A DNA stretch of 64,000 bases from Cinnamomum chago (Eukaryota > Streptophyta > Magnoliopsida > Laurales > Lauraceae): assembly GCA_038049695.1 (NCBI GenBank), contig CP142453.1, positions 129,281,001-129,345,000 of the forward strand. The letters run 5' to 3'. A model generated the notes under the pieces. It was not told the origin of the DNA and did not search any database. It saw only the letters and a list, made by a program, of their open reading frames with translations. This document shows, piece by piece, positions 9,886 to 20,319 of this stretch (the first letter of the stretch is position 1; each line of letters opens with the position of its first letter). A program made the translations under genes and the position numbers.

Positions 9886-12800
9886 ATGTCTCTTGGATTT
9901 GCTTCTGCTTTCTCTGTTCCCACAAATGCTTTTGGAGGGACCCAAAACCGATTTTCCTCTTCTTCATCTTTCTTTCTCTATGCTGTGAGATCTCCCTGTT
10001 CTTCTCCATCTGTTATTGGTATTTCATTGAGGAAAAGGGGAGATGGGTTTGTTGCAATGGGTGCAAGGGAGACGAATAGTCCGGTTCTTACGGGTGTTCT
10101 TTTTGATCCCTCTGAAGAGGTGAAGAAGGAGCTCCAGATGGTGCCCAACATGCCCCATGTCTCGCTCGCTCGTCAGAAGTTTGAGGATGATAGCGAAGCA
10201 GCCATCAATGAGCAGATCAAGTGGGTTTCTTGGGTTTGTTTATTTTTGTGTTTTTGAGATGTTGGGTTTTGTTCTTCTTGTAAATGTTTCTCTAGATTAC
10301 TCTTTTTTGATGTCTCTGTTTCTTGCTCTTCTATTTTTTCTTGTTTATGTTTATATCTTGTTTCTGCTTGGGTTTGATATATGACCTTTTGGGTCTTTGG
10401 GTTTAATCCATTGGTTTTGTTGCAACTCAAATTGCAGTGTGGAATACAACGTTTCATACGTCTATCATTCTTTGTTTGCCTACTTCGACAGGGACAATGT
10501 TGCCCTCAAAGGCCTTGCAAAGTATTTGACAAACCACTTTCTCTCTCAGTTCTACTTCTGATTTCCCATGTTTTTTTAAACTAATTTACGTCTTGATCCC
10601 TCAGCTTCTTCAAGGAGGCGAGCGTAGAGGAACGAGAGCATGCAGAGAAATTAATGAAATACCAGGTTGTTTTTTCTTAAATAGTCTAGCTTTGTGTTTA
10701 AATCCAAAGGCCAAAGTAGTAATGGCAACTGAGTCCTTCTATTTCCTATTTCAAGAGTTTTATTGTAGCTGGCAAAAGTACTTTAATATTTTGGTCCTTT
10801 AGGCATGTTTGCGTAACGCGGAAAAGTGGACGGTGGTTTTCGGCGGAAAATCCATTTTTTAGGTGTTTGGGGTGGAATAATTCCACATAAACGTTTTCCT
10901 GCCTCTCTGTATTTTCCTTAATAATAGTGGAGAAATGAATTTGGGGGGTTTCCTCGAAAACTTCTCCCTCTTTTCCATTTCAACCCAAAACCCGACAACT
11001 CTTTAATTTTTTTTTTGGTTTAATTAAATAAATTATTATTTGATGTTGAATAAATAATATACATATTATGTTATTTTTATTCAAAAAAACTGTTTTACTA
11101 AATAATAAAGTTTGATTTTCCGAAGTTTTCATTTCTATGAAATTTGCTGACGTGACAGTTTCTCTTTTCCGTGAAAATGGTGTGTACACAAACGTGCTCT
11201 TAAATTCTGTATTGGATATTAGAATGTCTGTGATTTGATTATTTTAAGCAGCATTTCTATATTTCTATTTTATACAACATGAGCTGACAGTGATGATGGT
11301 GATTTTTGTATGCAATTAGGATCTATTTAAGTTAATTTAAATTTTGTGTTGGATCCATAAAATGCAGAGTTTGGGATTGTGCTTGGACACCTCACTAGTG
11401 TTGATTTTTTTATTTTTTTTTTATATGTGTAACTATACTTGTACAACTTGGCTGAAAATTGATTCTTGATCTTCTCAGAACAAGAGAGGGGGAAAGGTTA
11501 AGTTACTGTCTATAGTAATGCCTCTCACCGAATTTGATCATCCCGAGAAAGGAGATGCCTTGTATGGTAAGTCCCACTTACAGAATTTAATTTCATTTAA
11601 ATTCATGGAAGCTTGTTATGCTCTCATAGGGCATTTCAGGTAGGGATGTAAATGGGTCATCGATTCTCCAATTACCCGGAGGTTCCGACCCGTTAAAAAT
11701 TATATTTTTTAATATCAGTTCCGATCCTTATGTAGGCCTCGATAAGTAAATAGATCCGGGTAAGGTTCCACCTTGGTTCGGACCCATGGACTCGAGACCC
11801 GACATATTACCTTAATTTTCGAAAATCTCTGTTAAAACCATATTTTTTAATATCATTTTCTATTTAGACCCGAATCCAGACCCGTCCCATATATGGTTTT
11901 AGTTCTGGTTCCGGAGCCAAGAAATCAGGTCCAGATCCGGATCCAAACCCGTCCAATATATGGTTTTGGTTTTGGTTCTGAAGCTAAGAAATCGAGTCCG
12001 GATCCGGATCCGGTTACACCTTGGTTTCGGTTCCATGAACCGACCTGCTTACAACCCTAATTCCAGGGTTAAATGTCATATTCCTACTAGGCTGGATCAT
12101 TGCCTATTTTATCAATAGTTACATGGTTCGACCCAGCCTGTCCCATGCTTAACTCTACCCATTGGGTATCCATCATTTAATTCCCAGTCCTTTTGTACCA
12201 TAGGACCATGGAAGCCTGTCCCCTTCTATTACTTAGATGTCATGATCCTGGTCAGATTTCACTCATAAGGTGCTACAGAATTCTTCGTTCCAGCTAAATC
12301 AACTGTCACGTTGTGCTTGGTTATACATAAACTCATCTACTAAAACTGTGGTCCTGTTGGTTGTATTATAAGCTAACTAGTTCTGCGTGTTTTCTCATAT
12401 CAGCAATGGAGCTTGCTCTGTCGTTGGAGAAGTTGACAAATGAGAAGCTTCTGAAATTGCATGCTGTAATAGATATAGCATCTCTTAACCTTTGTTTGCT
12501 TTGTTCTCTATGCCTTTCCTACATTTTTATTAACATTCAATTGTGGTGGTAATTTTGTATATGAACAGGTAGCAGTTCGATGCAATGATGCGCAGATGAC
12601 TGACTTCATTGAAGGCAATTTCTTGGCTGAGCAGGTAACGCATGCTTCCCTTAGTTTGGTTTGCTCAGAAAGTTTATTTTTCTTTACAGTTGGCAGATTG
12701 TCTAGAACCAAGTAGCATGTTTTCTAAGTTGGTTTTCTTCAGGTGGATTCCATCAAGAAGATATCTGAATATGTTGCTCAATTAAGAAGGGTGGGAAAAG

Positions 12801-12984
12801 GACATGGTAAGGATTTAAGTCAATTCCCTTCCAGTAGCTACTATGTGTTTGTACAAGGTGATGAGACTGGTTTGATCATCCCATTTCATATTGCTTTTGC
12901 TAACAAAAGGTTTGTGGTTTTGGTGGGTCTGTAGGAGTTTGGCATTTTGACCAGATGCTTCTCAATGAAGGCGTTGCTGCTTAA
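9886..12984 (+). CDS. FER: Plastid ferritin, eight exons, 269 aa
   Basis: Ferritin is the 24-subunit iron store of plastids; it oxidises Fe(II) and deposits ferric mineral. Exons by GT..AG and phase: 9886-10220, 10438-10521, 10605-10665, 11479-11566, 12404-12465, 12569-12634, 12743-12806, 12935-12984, summing to 810 nt with no internal stop. The N-terminus ([13 protein letters not shown]...) is Ser-rich like a plastid transit peptide, then the plant extension peptide ([17 protein letters not shown]). The four-helix core shows [20 protein letters not shown] and [10 protein letters not shown], carrying ferroxidase Glu/His residues, and ends [20 protein letters not shown]. Length and eight-exon structure fit plant ferritins. 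ATG 9886 is chosen because it opens the transit peptide; an in-frame upstream extension lacks ATG. IDRS-like motifs lie upstream. Residue N at the exon 2/3 junction (GLANFFK) varies from the more usual K. Confidence 0.95.
10802..11199. mobile_element. MITE in ferritin intron 3, Tourist/PIF-Harbinger-like
   Basis: 398 bp with ends GGCATGTTTGCGTA and (complement) GAGCACGTTTGTGTA, flanked on both sides by TTA. The inner ends repeat CGGAAAA-type blocks. It does not touch the splice sites of exons 3 or 4. Confidence 0.65.
11641..12059. mobile_element. MITE in ferritin intron 4, hAT-like, 419 bp
   Basis: Ends TAGGGATGTAAA and complement TAGGGTTGTAAG. Flanks ATTTCAGG (11633-11640) and ATTCCAGG (12060-12067) fit an 8-bp hAT target duplication with one change. 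The interior is rich in 'GGTCCGGATCCGG'-type repeats. Confidence 0.7.
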
Positions 12985-13317
12985 AGATGGAAAAGATTTG
13001 CTGGAGTTTTGGCATTTTCATCAGTCGCTTGCTCCTCTTATGTAGTTGTTGGTTTATTCTCGTAGAGGATCTTTATGAACTAGAAAGTTGTGGAATGAAA
13101 AAAATAAAGAGAATGAAAATAAATTTAATGCCCCCGTTTATTGTCGTGGATGTGGCTATATCATTCTCAGGCTTTTCTTCTTTGTGGGGTTCTCTGCATA
13201 GAGTGATGGATTCTCATATAGACCCGTCCTACTAGTCCGATATTGTCCGCTTTTGGGCCTTTGACCAGCATTGTTTTGTTTATGGGGTAACCCGCAGGCG
13301 TCCCCAAAAGGCCTCAT
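12985..13317 (+). other. Ferritin 3' UTR and flank, shared with the left-edge copy
   Basis: The first 150 bp after the stop are nearly identical to 71-225, including AATGAAAAAAATAAAGAGAA. Similarity breaks near 13170-13225 by an indel and resumes in the repeat unit (about 13228-13317), where an LTR-like segment begins. Confidence 0.75.
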
Positions 13318-14478
13318 GTTACACCCCGACCCAAACTAATTATGATTAAGGCTAATTAATTGAGATTAATGCTAATTAAGCATGGATAAATGGGTTAATG
13401 AAGATTAATGACCAAAGAGAGATAAATTAGTCTCAAATGATGCATTGAGCATAGTGGAATGAAATTGAGTTGGTTAAAATGAGTTTAGACTCAAACAAGG
13501 TAGACTAAGGACTTTTTCGTAAATACGGGTTTTCGCGTATTTCGTCGAATATGGAAATTCGGGATACCAACGTGTGTATCTCGAATAGTACGTTAACTCT
13601 CATAATAAACGTGATTCCATTCGACCTCAAATGGACTAAATGAGACTTCATTTGACTCAAAATGTAATTATACTCAATGAAAGGGGGTTTTAGTGTAAGG
13701 AGTTCTTATATTAGAATGAAATAGCTTCTCATTCATTTCACCTTTAGAAAACCCTAGGCACCATTTTCTTCTCCCTTTCTCTTCCATTCCACTTCATCAA
13801 GGGTGAGATTATGAGTGGTTTGAATGGCTTTGAGAGAGAAGACTTCACTTTCATTTTCTTCCTCAAGTCATTTCCTCCATTTTGAAGAGATAGAGCTTGT
13901 AAGAGAACTCAAGATATCTTTGCTTAGAACTACAAGTAAGTAGTTGGTCTTCTCTTAGGATTTCTAAGTTCCATTGGTTGTTTTGTAGAGACTCCTAGCT
14001 CAAATAGCTCATGAGTTGTATATTTTCATGTTTTCATGGGATTAGGGTTTGATTTAGAGATTGTAATCCCAAGCCAAGCTAAGTAAAAGAGGGCTTTGAG
14101 TTCATTGATTTCAAGAGAGGCAAGTATAACCATTTCTTGTGATTAGCATTATTTATTGTAGAAATGCATATAGCTTTTCATGGGTTTGTGCATTTTCCAT
14201 TGATTTTTGGAGTTGGTTATGGGTTGTGTGAATGATTAATGAATGCTTAGAAGGATTGTTTGGAAATGGATGATGTGTGAGGAGGGGACAGGAGATCCCA
14301 TTACTATTGTAGGTTGTGAATGAATAATGGAGAAAGGAGTGTAAAAGAAGAGAAAAATAATCAGATTTTTGGAGTTGAACTCTGGACAGTTCGCTCGAGC
14401 GAACATGGAGTCGCTCGAGCGACCAAGGTTCTGTTTCAGAGTGAAATCGTTCTGGACAGTTCGCTCGAGCGAACATGG
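13318..14478 (+). mobile_element. LTR-like segment, probably Ty3/gypsy-type, without an internal region
   Basis: It begins TGTTACACCCCGACCC exactly where the repeat unit is interrupted, as an LTR start would. The interior has an 'AACCCTAGG' leader-like region at about 13750 and three copies of GTTCGCTCGAGCGAAC or GTCGCTCGAGCGAC near 14388-14475. The right end meets a hAT-like relic, and no protein domains are present. It is read as an old, incomplete fossil. Confidence 0.45.
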
Positions 14479-16112
14479 GGTGCGTCGCGGTAATCGCGGT
14501 ATGACCGATATGATATCGGTATCGGTCGTGGATATCGGTCCGTCGCGGGTATCGCGGTATGAATTTTTTATTAATCCAAAAAAATTCACAAAAATATCCA
14601 AAAAATCCAGAATATTAGAAAATGTTGGAAAACAATATTTGTTTTCATGAATAACAACAATAAATCAAAATCTCGGTCACCGTAAGTTATGAGTCATGTT
14701 TGTGTCGCAGTTCACTATCTTTTCCAGTATTTCATATAATGCAAATATTATTGATGCTCATGATCAATTTATTAGTGTCAAATATAATAAGATAAAGATG
14801 GCATATCAATCATCATTTAATACTAACTTAATCATCAAATAAAGTTGTGAAATTCAAGACCCTGAAGATTAGTGAACGAGATAGTGAGTTAGTGATTGAG
14901 ATAGATAAATCATAAAGCACTTGGGCATCAAAATGTTCATGGTTTACCTGAAATTAGAGGGGACTAGTGGAGAGTACTACTAGAGACTAGAGAGAGACTG
15001 ATGAGTATGAGTGTATGACAGATTGACAGCCTAATACCAAGTGGGGTGTCGCGTTGGCTCAATATCATCATCATCATCATTTCTTCGGTATTGGCTAAAA
15101 AGATATGATCCATACTGTTGTGCAGCACTAGCACTACCATACCCATAACCATATTCATATTATTCTTGATAAGATGATGAACTATCTTGATCCCCTATGG
15201 CTGTGTATTGAGATGGCTGGTTGTAATCAAATGACATGAAATTGTCATGAGAGGAATAAATAGGTCGTCGAGAAACTGGTGGGAGAAGCCTCCCTTACTT
15301 AATTAATATCCGTTCGATAGAAATAATCGGTGTTGGTGAAGGGCGTACCTAATTAGGGTCATATGAATAACCCTCATGCTGTCCATACATGGCACCTTGT
15401 TGGCCAACATAACCCCCATGTTGTCCATACATGGCACCTTGGCCAACATAACTCCCATGATGACTATGAGTAGAGGCGCCGGCGCTACTACTACCCCTTG
15501 CCTCAGTCTGTCCAACATGTCTGACATAGCCACGACGATGATCTAACTCAGTAGCATCAGGAAAATGCTCAACTGTCTCATAAGTGACAGGATCATCATC
15601 TCTATAATGACCCTCATCCCCGAGAGAGTCAAGTGGAATTCCTGCTGATGATGAAGTAGTAGAAATACTTGACTCACTCTCTTCATCCACCTCCTTTCCC
15701 CTTGGCTCACTCGTATTAGGTGTACGCCCCTGCTGCATTGTCAAGTTTATTTCTCTTATCCTTTCTGCAGCCCTCACTGGCTCAGGCCTATCCCTGTCAA
15801 TTCCTCCATCAACTGCTCAAACTCTGGGTTTTGTTCTAACACCGGTTCTTCTTGTTCCTCCAGCCATTGACCTAACACAGTATCCTCTTCTGAAAAGATA
15901 TAGTTCAAATTAATTGGACAGAAATAATCCCGGTGATCCTCAAACTGTCTTCTCCTTCTATTTTGAAAATATCGGCCGAGATATCGGTACAATCGAGATT
16001 TTGTTGAATTTTCCCACTACCGGCCGATATGGGCCGATATTTTGCAGTATCGGCCGATACCGGTTCATATCGGTCGATATGAATCGGTATCAGTCGATTT
16101 TTTGATCCATGC
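14479..16112 (-). mobile_element. hAT-like DNA transposon relic with GATATCGG-rich ends
   Basis: Both ends (14479-14560, 15970-16095) are dense in GATATCGGTC / TATCGGCCGATA motifs in opposite orientations. On the minus strand 15774-15992 and 15349-15777 encode acidic, Gly/His/Tyr-rich segments (LGQWLEEQEEPVLEQ; repeated YVGQ..AMYGQH) that resemble the tail after the dimerisation domain of plant hAT-type transposases. The catalytic core is not seen. The superfamily assignment is tentative. Confidence 0.45.
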
Positions 16113-16247
16113 ATGCATCTCCATTTCAGCTTTTGAAAAAAAAAAATTGGGAAAGATTTGGACTAAAAAATCAATATTTTTCTTAAGAAAATGATGTTTG
16201 AAAGAAAGAAAGAAAGAAAGTCCTAAACTCAATACCAAGTCCTAATA

Positions 16248-16425
16248 ACTCCAACGGGTAGCTCAATTGACGTAGGACCACGGTTTGCACCCGGAGGTTG
16301 AATGTTCGAAATGTACTACCACACTGGGGCTACAGGGATATACGAGAGTTTACCTGGCTTTCATTAGAACCCAGAATGATTAGTCCAACTCAAAGGGTTG
16401 GAACCCACCGATAGCCAAAAAAAAA
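16248..16425 (+). mobile_element. tRNA-derived SINE, 178 bp, with 11-bp target duplication
   Basis: AAGTCCTAATA occurs at 16237-16247 and 16426-16436, directly flanking the element. Inside are a box-A-like GGGTAGCTCAATTG at about 16255, a box-B-like GGTTGAATGTTCGAAAT at about 16291-16309, and a terminal A-run. All hallmarks of a pol III SINE are present. The family name is not assigned. Confidence 0.8.
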
Positions 16426-16798
16426 AAGTCCTAATATCTTTCAGATCACAAGGAAAATTGTGAAAAGAAATTTCACAGTGAGAAATGGAAGGATGGGGGA
16501 AAAATGTAAAAAAAAATGAAGAAACATTGATACACATAAAGTGGAGAGGATTTTGTCCCATACAGCAGGAGCTACCAGGTTAGAACGTTACCTGGATTGG
16601 AATTTGAAAATGGGTACTCGAACACCTGGGTAGGTACGAGGCCTATTTTTAAATTCAGGAGAAACTTGGATCCAAATTCAGATCCTAGCAAATAAATCTA
16701 GCACATATATGGCCACCGTGCAACGGTTATAGATGAAAATCCATTGGGAACAATTTTAAAATTAATCTATTGGAACTGAAAAATGACTTTTAAGTGAG

Positions 16799-18574
16799 GG
16801 GACTATATTCGCAGAAACTTTTTATGGGAGCGTCAGGGGGACAGGAAGAAACTACATCTCATGAAGTGGAGTGAAGTGATTAAGCCAAAATGGAGTGGGG
16901 GCTTGGGTCTTTGTAGTTTGGAGAAAAAGAATGTGGCTTTGTTGGCTAAATAGTGGTGGAGGTTTGGGGAGGAAAGGGAAACTCTTTGGAGGAGAGTCAT
17001 TGCTGTGAAGTACCGTGAGGACAAATGGGGGTGGTGGCCAAATTCTGGCCCAAGATCTCGTAGGTCGGGTTTGTGGGTGCTATTGTGCCTATTGGAGATG
17101 CTTCTTCTGAGTGGGGGAAAGTCTTAGCTAAATGGGTGTGTTTTGTGGTGGGGAATGGGAGGGACGTTAGGTTTTAGTTGGATGAATGGGTTGGGAGAGG
17201 ATCATTATGTGATTTATTTCCTAGGGTTTTTAGGGTGGCGTCCAACAAAGAGTTTGTTGTTTGTGAGTGCTTTGAGGTGAGGGAGGGGTGTACATTGTGG
17301 GGTGTGTCTTTCAGGAGACGTCTTCGTTTGTCTGAGGAGGTTCAATGTGAGGAGTTATTAAGTCTTCTTACTAATGTGTTCTTGTGTAGGGAGTCTAATG
17401 ATTCTCAAATTTGGAAGCACTCGGTTTCTGGAGAATTTTCGGCAAAAGCTTTTTACTTAGCTTTGGAGGGTAGCCAACCCTCTAGAGCTTCTTCCTCCCT
17501 AGTTTGGTTGGGGTTGGTTCCTTCTCAGGTGGAAGCTTTCTGTTGGTTAGCTATTGCAGCAAAGATCTCCATGGCTGATAATTTAAGAATAAGAGGGTTG
17601 ATGTCGAATGTCATCTCAGATACTTGCGTGATGTGTTGCAAAGAGGAGGAATCTGCTGACCACCTTTTTTTTCATTGTGAGGTTGCGGCAAGTGTTTGGT
17701 GTCATTTCTTTGGTAGATGTAGCATCTCTTGGTGTAGTTCAAAAAAAATTACGGAGGTGATAGAGTCATGGAGGGGAGTCAGATTCTTTGGTTGCGGTTG
17801 TACTCTTTGGAGGATGCTTCTGTATGCCATCTTATGGTCCATATGGAGGGAAAGAAATAATAGAATTTTCAATTCTACCTCTTCTTCGGTAGAGGAGTTA
17901 ATTCTTAAAATCACCATGACAGTTGCGGAGTGGGCTTTGACGAGAAATGAGTTTTTCTAACTTCTCTCTTAATGATGTTATTGTTCACTAGGAAGCTTGC
18001 TTGAGGTGCGGTCCAACAAAGGAGAGGATGTCAATTCTTTGGTCTCCTCCCCCACTTGATTTGCTTAAGTTCAATGTCGATGGTGCGGCGAGAGGTAAAC
18101 CATGCCCAATAGGGGTATTTGGGGTGTTCTTCGTAATAGCAATGGTGAGGTCCTTTTTATGTTATCGAAGAATGTTGGCGTCTGTGATTCCAATGAAGCG
18201 GAGGTACTTGCTATTTTAGAAGCTCTTCGTTGCTTTAAGAGATATTTTCACGGTACCCTTATTGTGGAGAGTGACTCTTCTAATGCAATTGCATAGGTGT
18301 CTAATAGAAAGAGCAATCATTGGAAACTTCAATTCCTTTCTAATGAGATTCGAGTGTTGTTGACATTTTCCTCTGTGGTCCTCCGTCACGAACTACGATC
18401 GGCCAACTCTTTTACTGATGCTTTGGCTAAACAAGGGGTTGAGAGGGTGTTTCCTTAGGAGGGTGTCAATATGTAATTTGTGTTAGACGGGGTACAATCC
18501 TTTTGTACCTCCCTTTTTTCTCTTTTTGTATTTTCTTTCTCCTTTAATGAAAGTTTTTGTTACTGTTTTAAAAA
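16799..18574 (+). mobile_element. 5'-truncated L1-type LINE (zf-RVT and RNase H parts)
   Basis: About 16810-17180 encodes a decayed end of the reverse transcriptase (e.g. LHLMKWSEVIKPKWSGGLGL). The ORF 17178-17960 covers the zinc-binding zf-RVT region (CVMCCKEEESADHLFFHC) and its C-terminal helices. 18050-18460 encodes an RNase H domain (LKFNVDGAARGKPCPIG, then VESDSSNA) split between frames and ending near LAKQGVERVFP. A 3' tail with an A-run ends at 18574. AAGTGAG flanks both ends (16792-16798, 18575-18581), a plausible target duplication. Endonuclease and most of the RT are absent. Confidence 0.8.
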
Positions 18575-18589
18575 AAGTGAGAATATACC

Positions 18590-19040
18590 AATTTAAATGC
18601 AATTATAATATATTACGCTAGAAGGTTTTGGTTCCAATTTTGATCATCGGTTATGATTTTGACCGATAATTATGTAACTACTTTTGCAACTACCCACTCA
18701 CTTTTCCATCAAGCCACTCGTGTTTCAGTTGTTCCAACGTAACTACACCATTTTTGTTCCAATTTTTCTATTTCTATTTTATCCAACTTGTTTTATGGAA
18801 AGAGATAATATTTTTTAATATGTGGTTATTTATTTTGCAGTACAGAGAGATACCGTGCTCAGTACGGGTTATTGGGCTAGTCATTTATTATGCTTTGTGT
18901 ATCTTTATGTTTATGAGGGTCTTTGAATTCCCCTCAGATAAATTTACTTGACACCTTAGGAATAGGATTAACATTTTATTTTCCATTGTTAATAGGAAAG
19001 AGCTGTGGTGAAGTGGACATTATTGGTCATTTTGTTTGGG
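18590..19040. other. Intergenic stretch, nothing recognised
   Basis: AT-rich sequence between the LINE and the F-box pseudogene, with no exon-like or repeat structure noted. Confidence 0.45.
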
Positions 19041-19408
19041 ATGGAAGAAAATAATAGCTGGTCAGATCTTCCCCAATGTCTTCTTGAAGTGATCTTGAAG
19101 CGCCTAACCATACCCATATTCTTTGTTTTGGCTCTATTTGCCGCCCATATATGGTGCATAGCTCAGAGACAATGTTCTCATCATCGTGGACTGACTTCCC
19201 TTCATTGTTTTCTACACGAGCTAAGAAAATACAAAATGCCAGTGCCCAAACTCATACTTCTTTATCTCTCCCTTTCATCTTCTCATGGTTGGATGCTGTT
19301 GCAATCCGCCAATAGATTTCTTACCCTACTAGTGAAGGATAAAAAATGTGTTACCCTTCCATTGGAAAAACTGTAATATAGTGAACTTCGAGGATGTAAT
19401 CAGCCAAT

Positions 19409-19475
19409 GTAATATCTTAGACCTCGAGGATGTAATTAATTAGGCTAATTACATCCTCGAGGTCTAGGATATTAC
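19409..19475. repeat. Near-perfect 30-bp hairpin within the F-box pseudogene
   Basis: Arms 19409-19438 and 19446-19475 pair over 30 bp with one G:T-type position and a 7-base loop; the core is TAGACCTCGAGGATG. A third partial copy of the arm core (TTCGAGGATGTAAT) lies at 19387-19400. Confidence 0.75.
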
Positions 19476-19749
19476 AAAATCCGATTGCCTTTTCTTCTCC
19501 ACTCCATCGGATCCCGATGGCATTCTCTTCATCAGTGAATCAAATAATACATTCCTGCTCCATCGACGCTGTGATCGACAGTTCCATGAGCATCAATGGA
19601 AGGGAGGAATTATTGTGTCTAATAGTACCATCTTCCATGAAGGAAGGTTGTATACATTTTCATTGGAAAAAGAGAAAAAAAGAAAGTTGCATTCATTGAT
19701 CGACGAAGAGTGGAGTCTGAACTTTGAGAATTGGAGTCTTGCTGTCGAC

Positions 19750-19780
19750 AACTCTCTCTCTCTCTCTCTTTCTCTCTCTC
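19750..19780. repeat. (CT)n microsatellite
   Basis: A run of CT dinucleotides interrupted once by TTT. Confidence 0.8.
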
Positions 19781-19940
19781 CAGGTAATGTTACTTTCATG
19801 AAGATGAAATTGAATATAGGAAATAATAGTCAGTTGCTACCAGACTGTAGGGCATCATGTAATTATTTTGGTGGATTCTGTCACGACCCTGGACCGAGAC
19901 CGAGCCCACCGAGGCTCTAATCTAGAACCGCGGCGTAGCG

Positions 19941-20319
19941 AGCCGGAAAATTTCGCCCACGCGCGCTTTTAGTTTTACCACAGATTCTCTTAGAGAGATA
20001 CTACTGGTGAAAATGATGGGGAGTCGTGTTCGTGGTCTAAGGTGTGATGTATTTCAAGCTGACTTGACTAAGAAGGAGTGGATCAAGCTGGAAAACTTGG
20101 GTGACCCAACGTTGTTTTTGAGTCAGTGGAGTTCAGTTTCGGTCTGTGCCAGCGAAATGGGTTGTGAAGGGAATTGCATCTTTTATATTCCCAAGTCTAG
20201 AGGCTTGACTGTTGGTACCTGGAATTGGAACGCATCAATGGTTCTTACACGGAATTAGAACGGGGTAGAGATACATTAACCACTCACTCGATTCCCCAAT
20301 CCTATGGGCTGTACTAATC
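19941..20319. repeat. 379-bp host direct repeat, left copy
   Basis: Runs from AGCCGGAAAATTTCGCCC to CTGTACTAATC and is repeated at 24253-24631 with about 2% difference. It contains the last DUF295 coding part. The LTR element 20320-24256 lies between the copies. Confidence 0.9.

Larger units (their letters stand above)
19041..20258 (+). pseudogene. F-box/DUF295 protein pseudogene
   Basis: The start MEENNSWSDLPQCLLEVILKR is the F-box of the plant DUF295 family (substrate adaptors of SCF ubiquitin ligases). Frame is lost after about residue 30, although the other frames continue the family pattern. 19615-19880 resembles the middle (STIFHEGRLYTFS). 20007-20258 gives the family's C-terminal part (RCDVFQADLTKKEWIKLENL, then CEGNCIFYIP). 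Foreign sequence of about 95 bp starting TGTCACGACCCTGG splits the two near 19877-19975. The final part is duplicated at 24319-24507 on the far side of an LTR element. Several frameshifts and the insertions make a functional protein unlikely. Confidence 0.7.

Noticed and set aside
15914-16114. Overlapping ORFs on both strands in the GATATCGG-rich region
   Set aside because: Palindromic repeats give similar frames on both strands; the sequence is the end of a transposon relic, not a gene.
16250-16310. Functional tRNA gene
   Set aside because: Box A and box B are present, but the flanking sequence does not close into a cloverleaf, and the A-tail and target repeat show it is a SINE.
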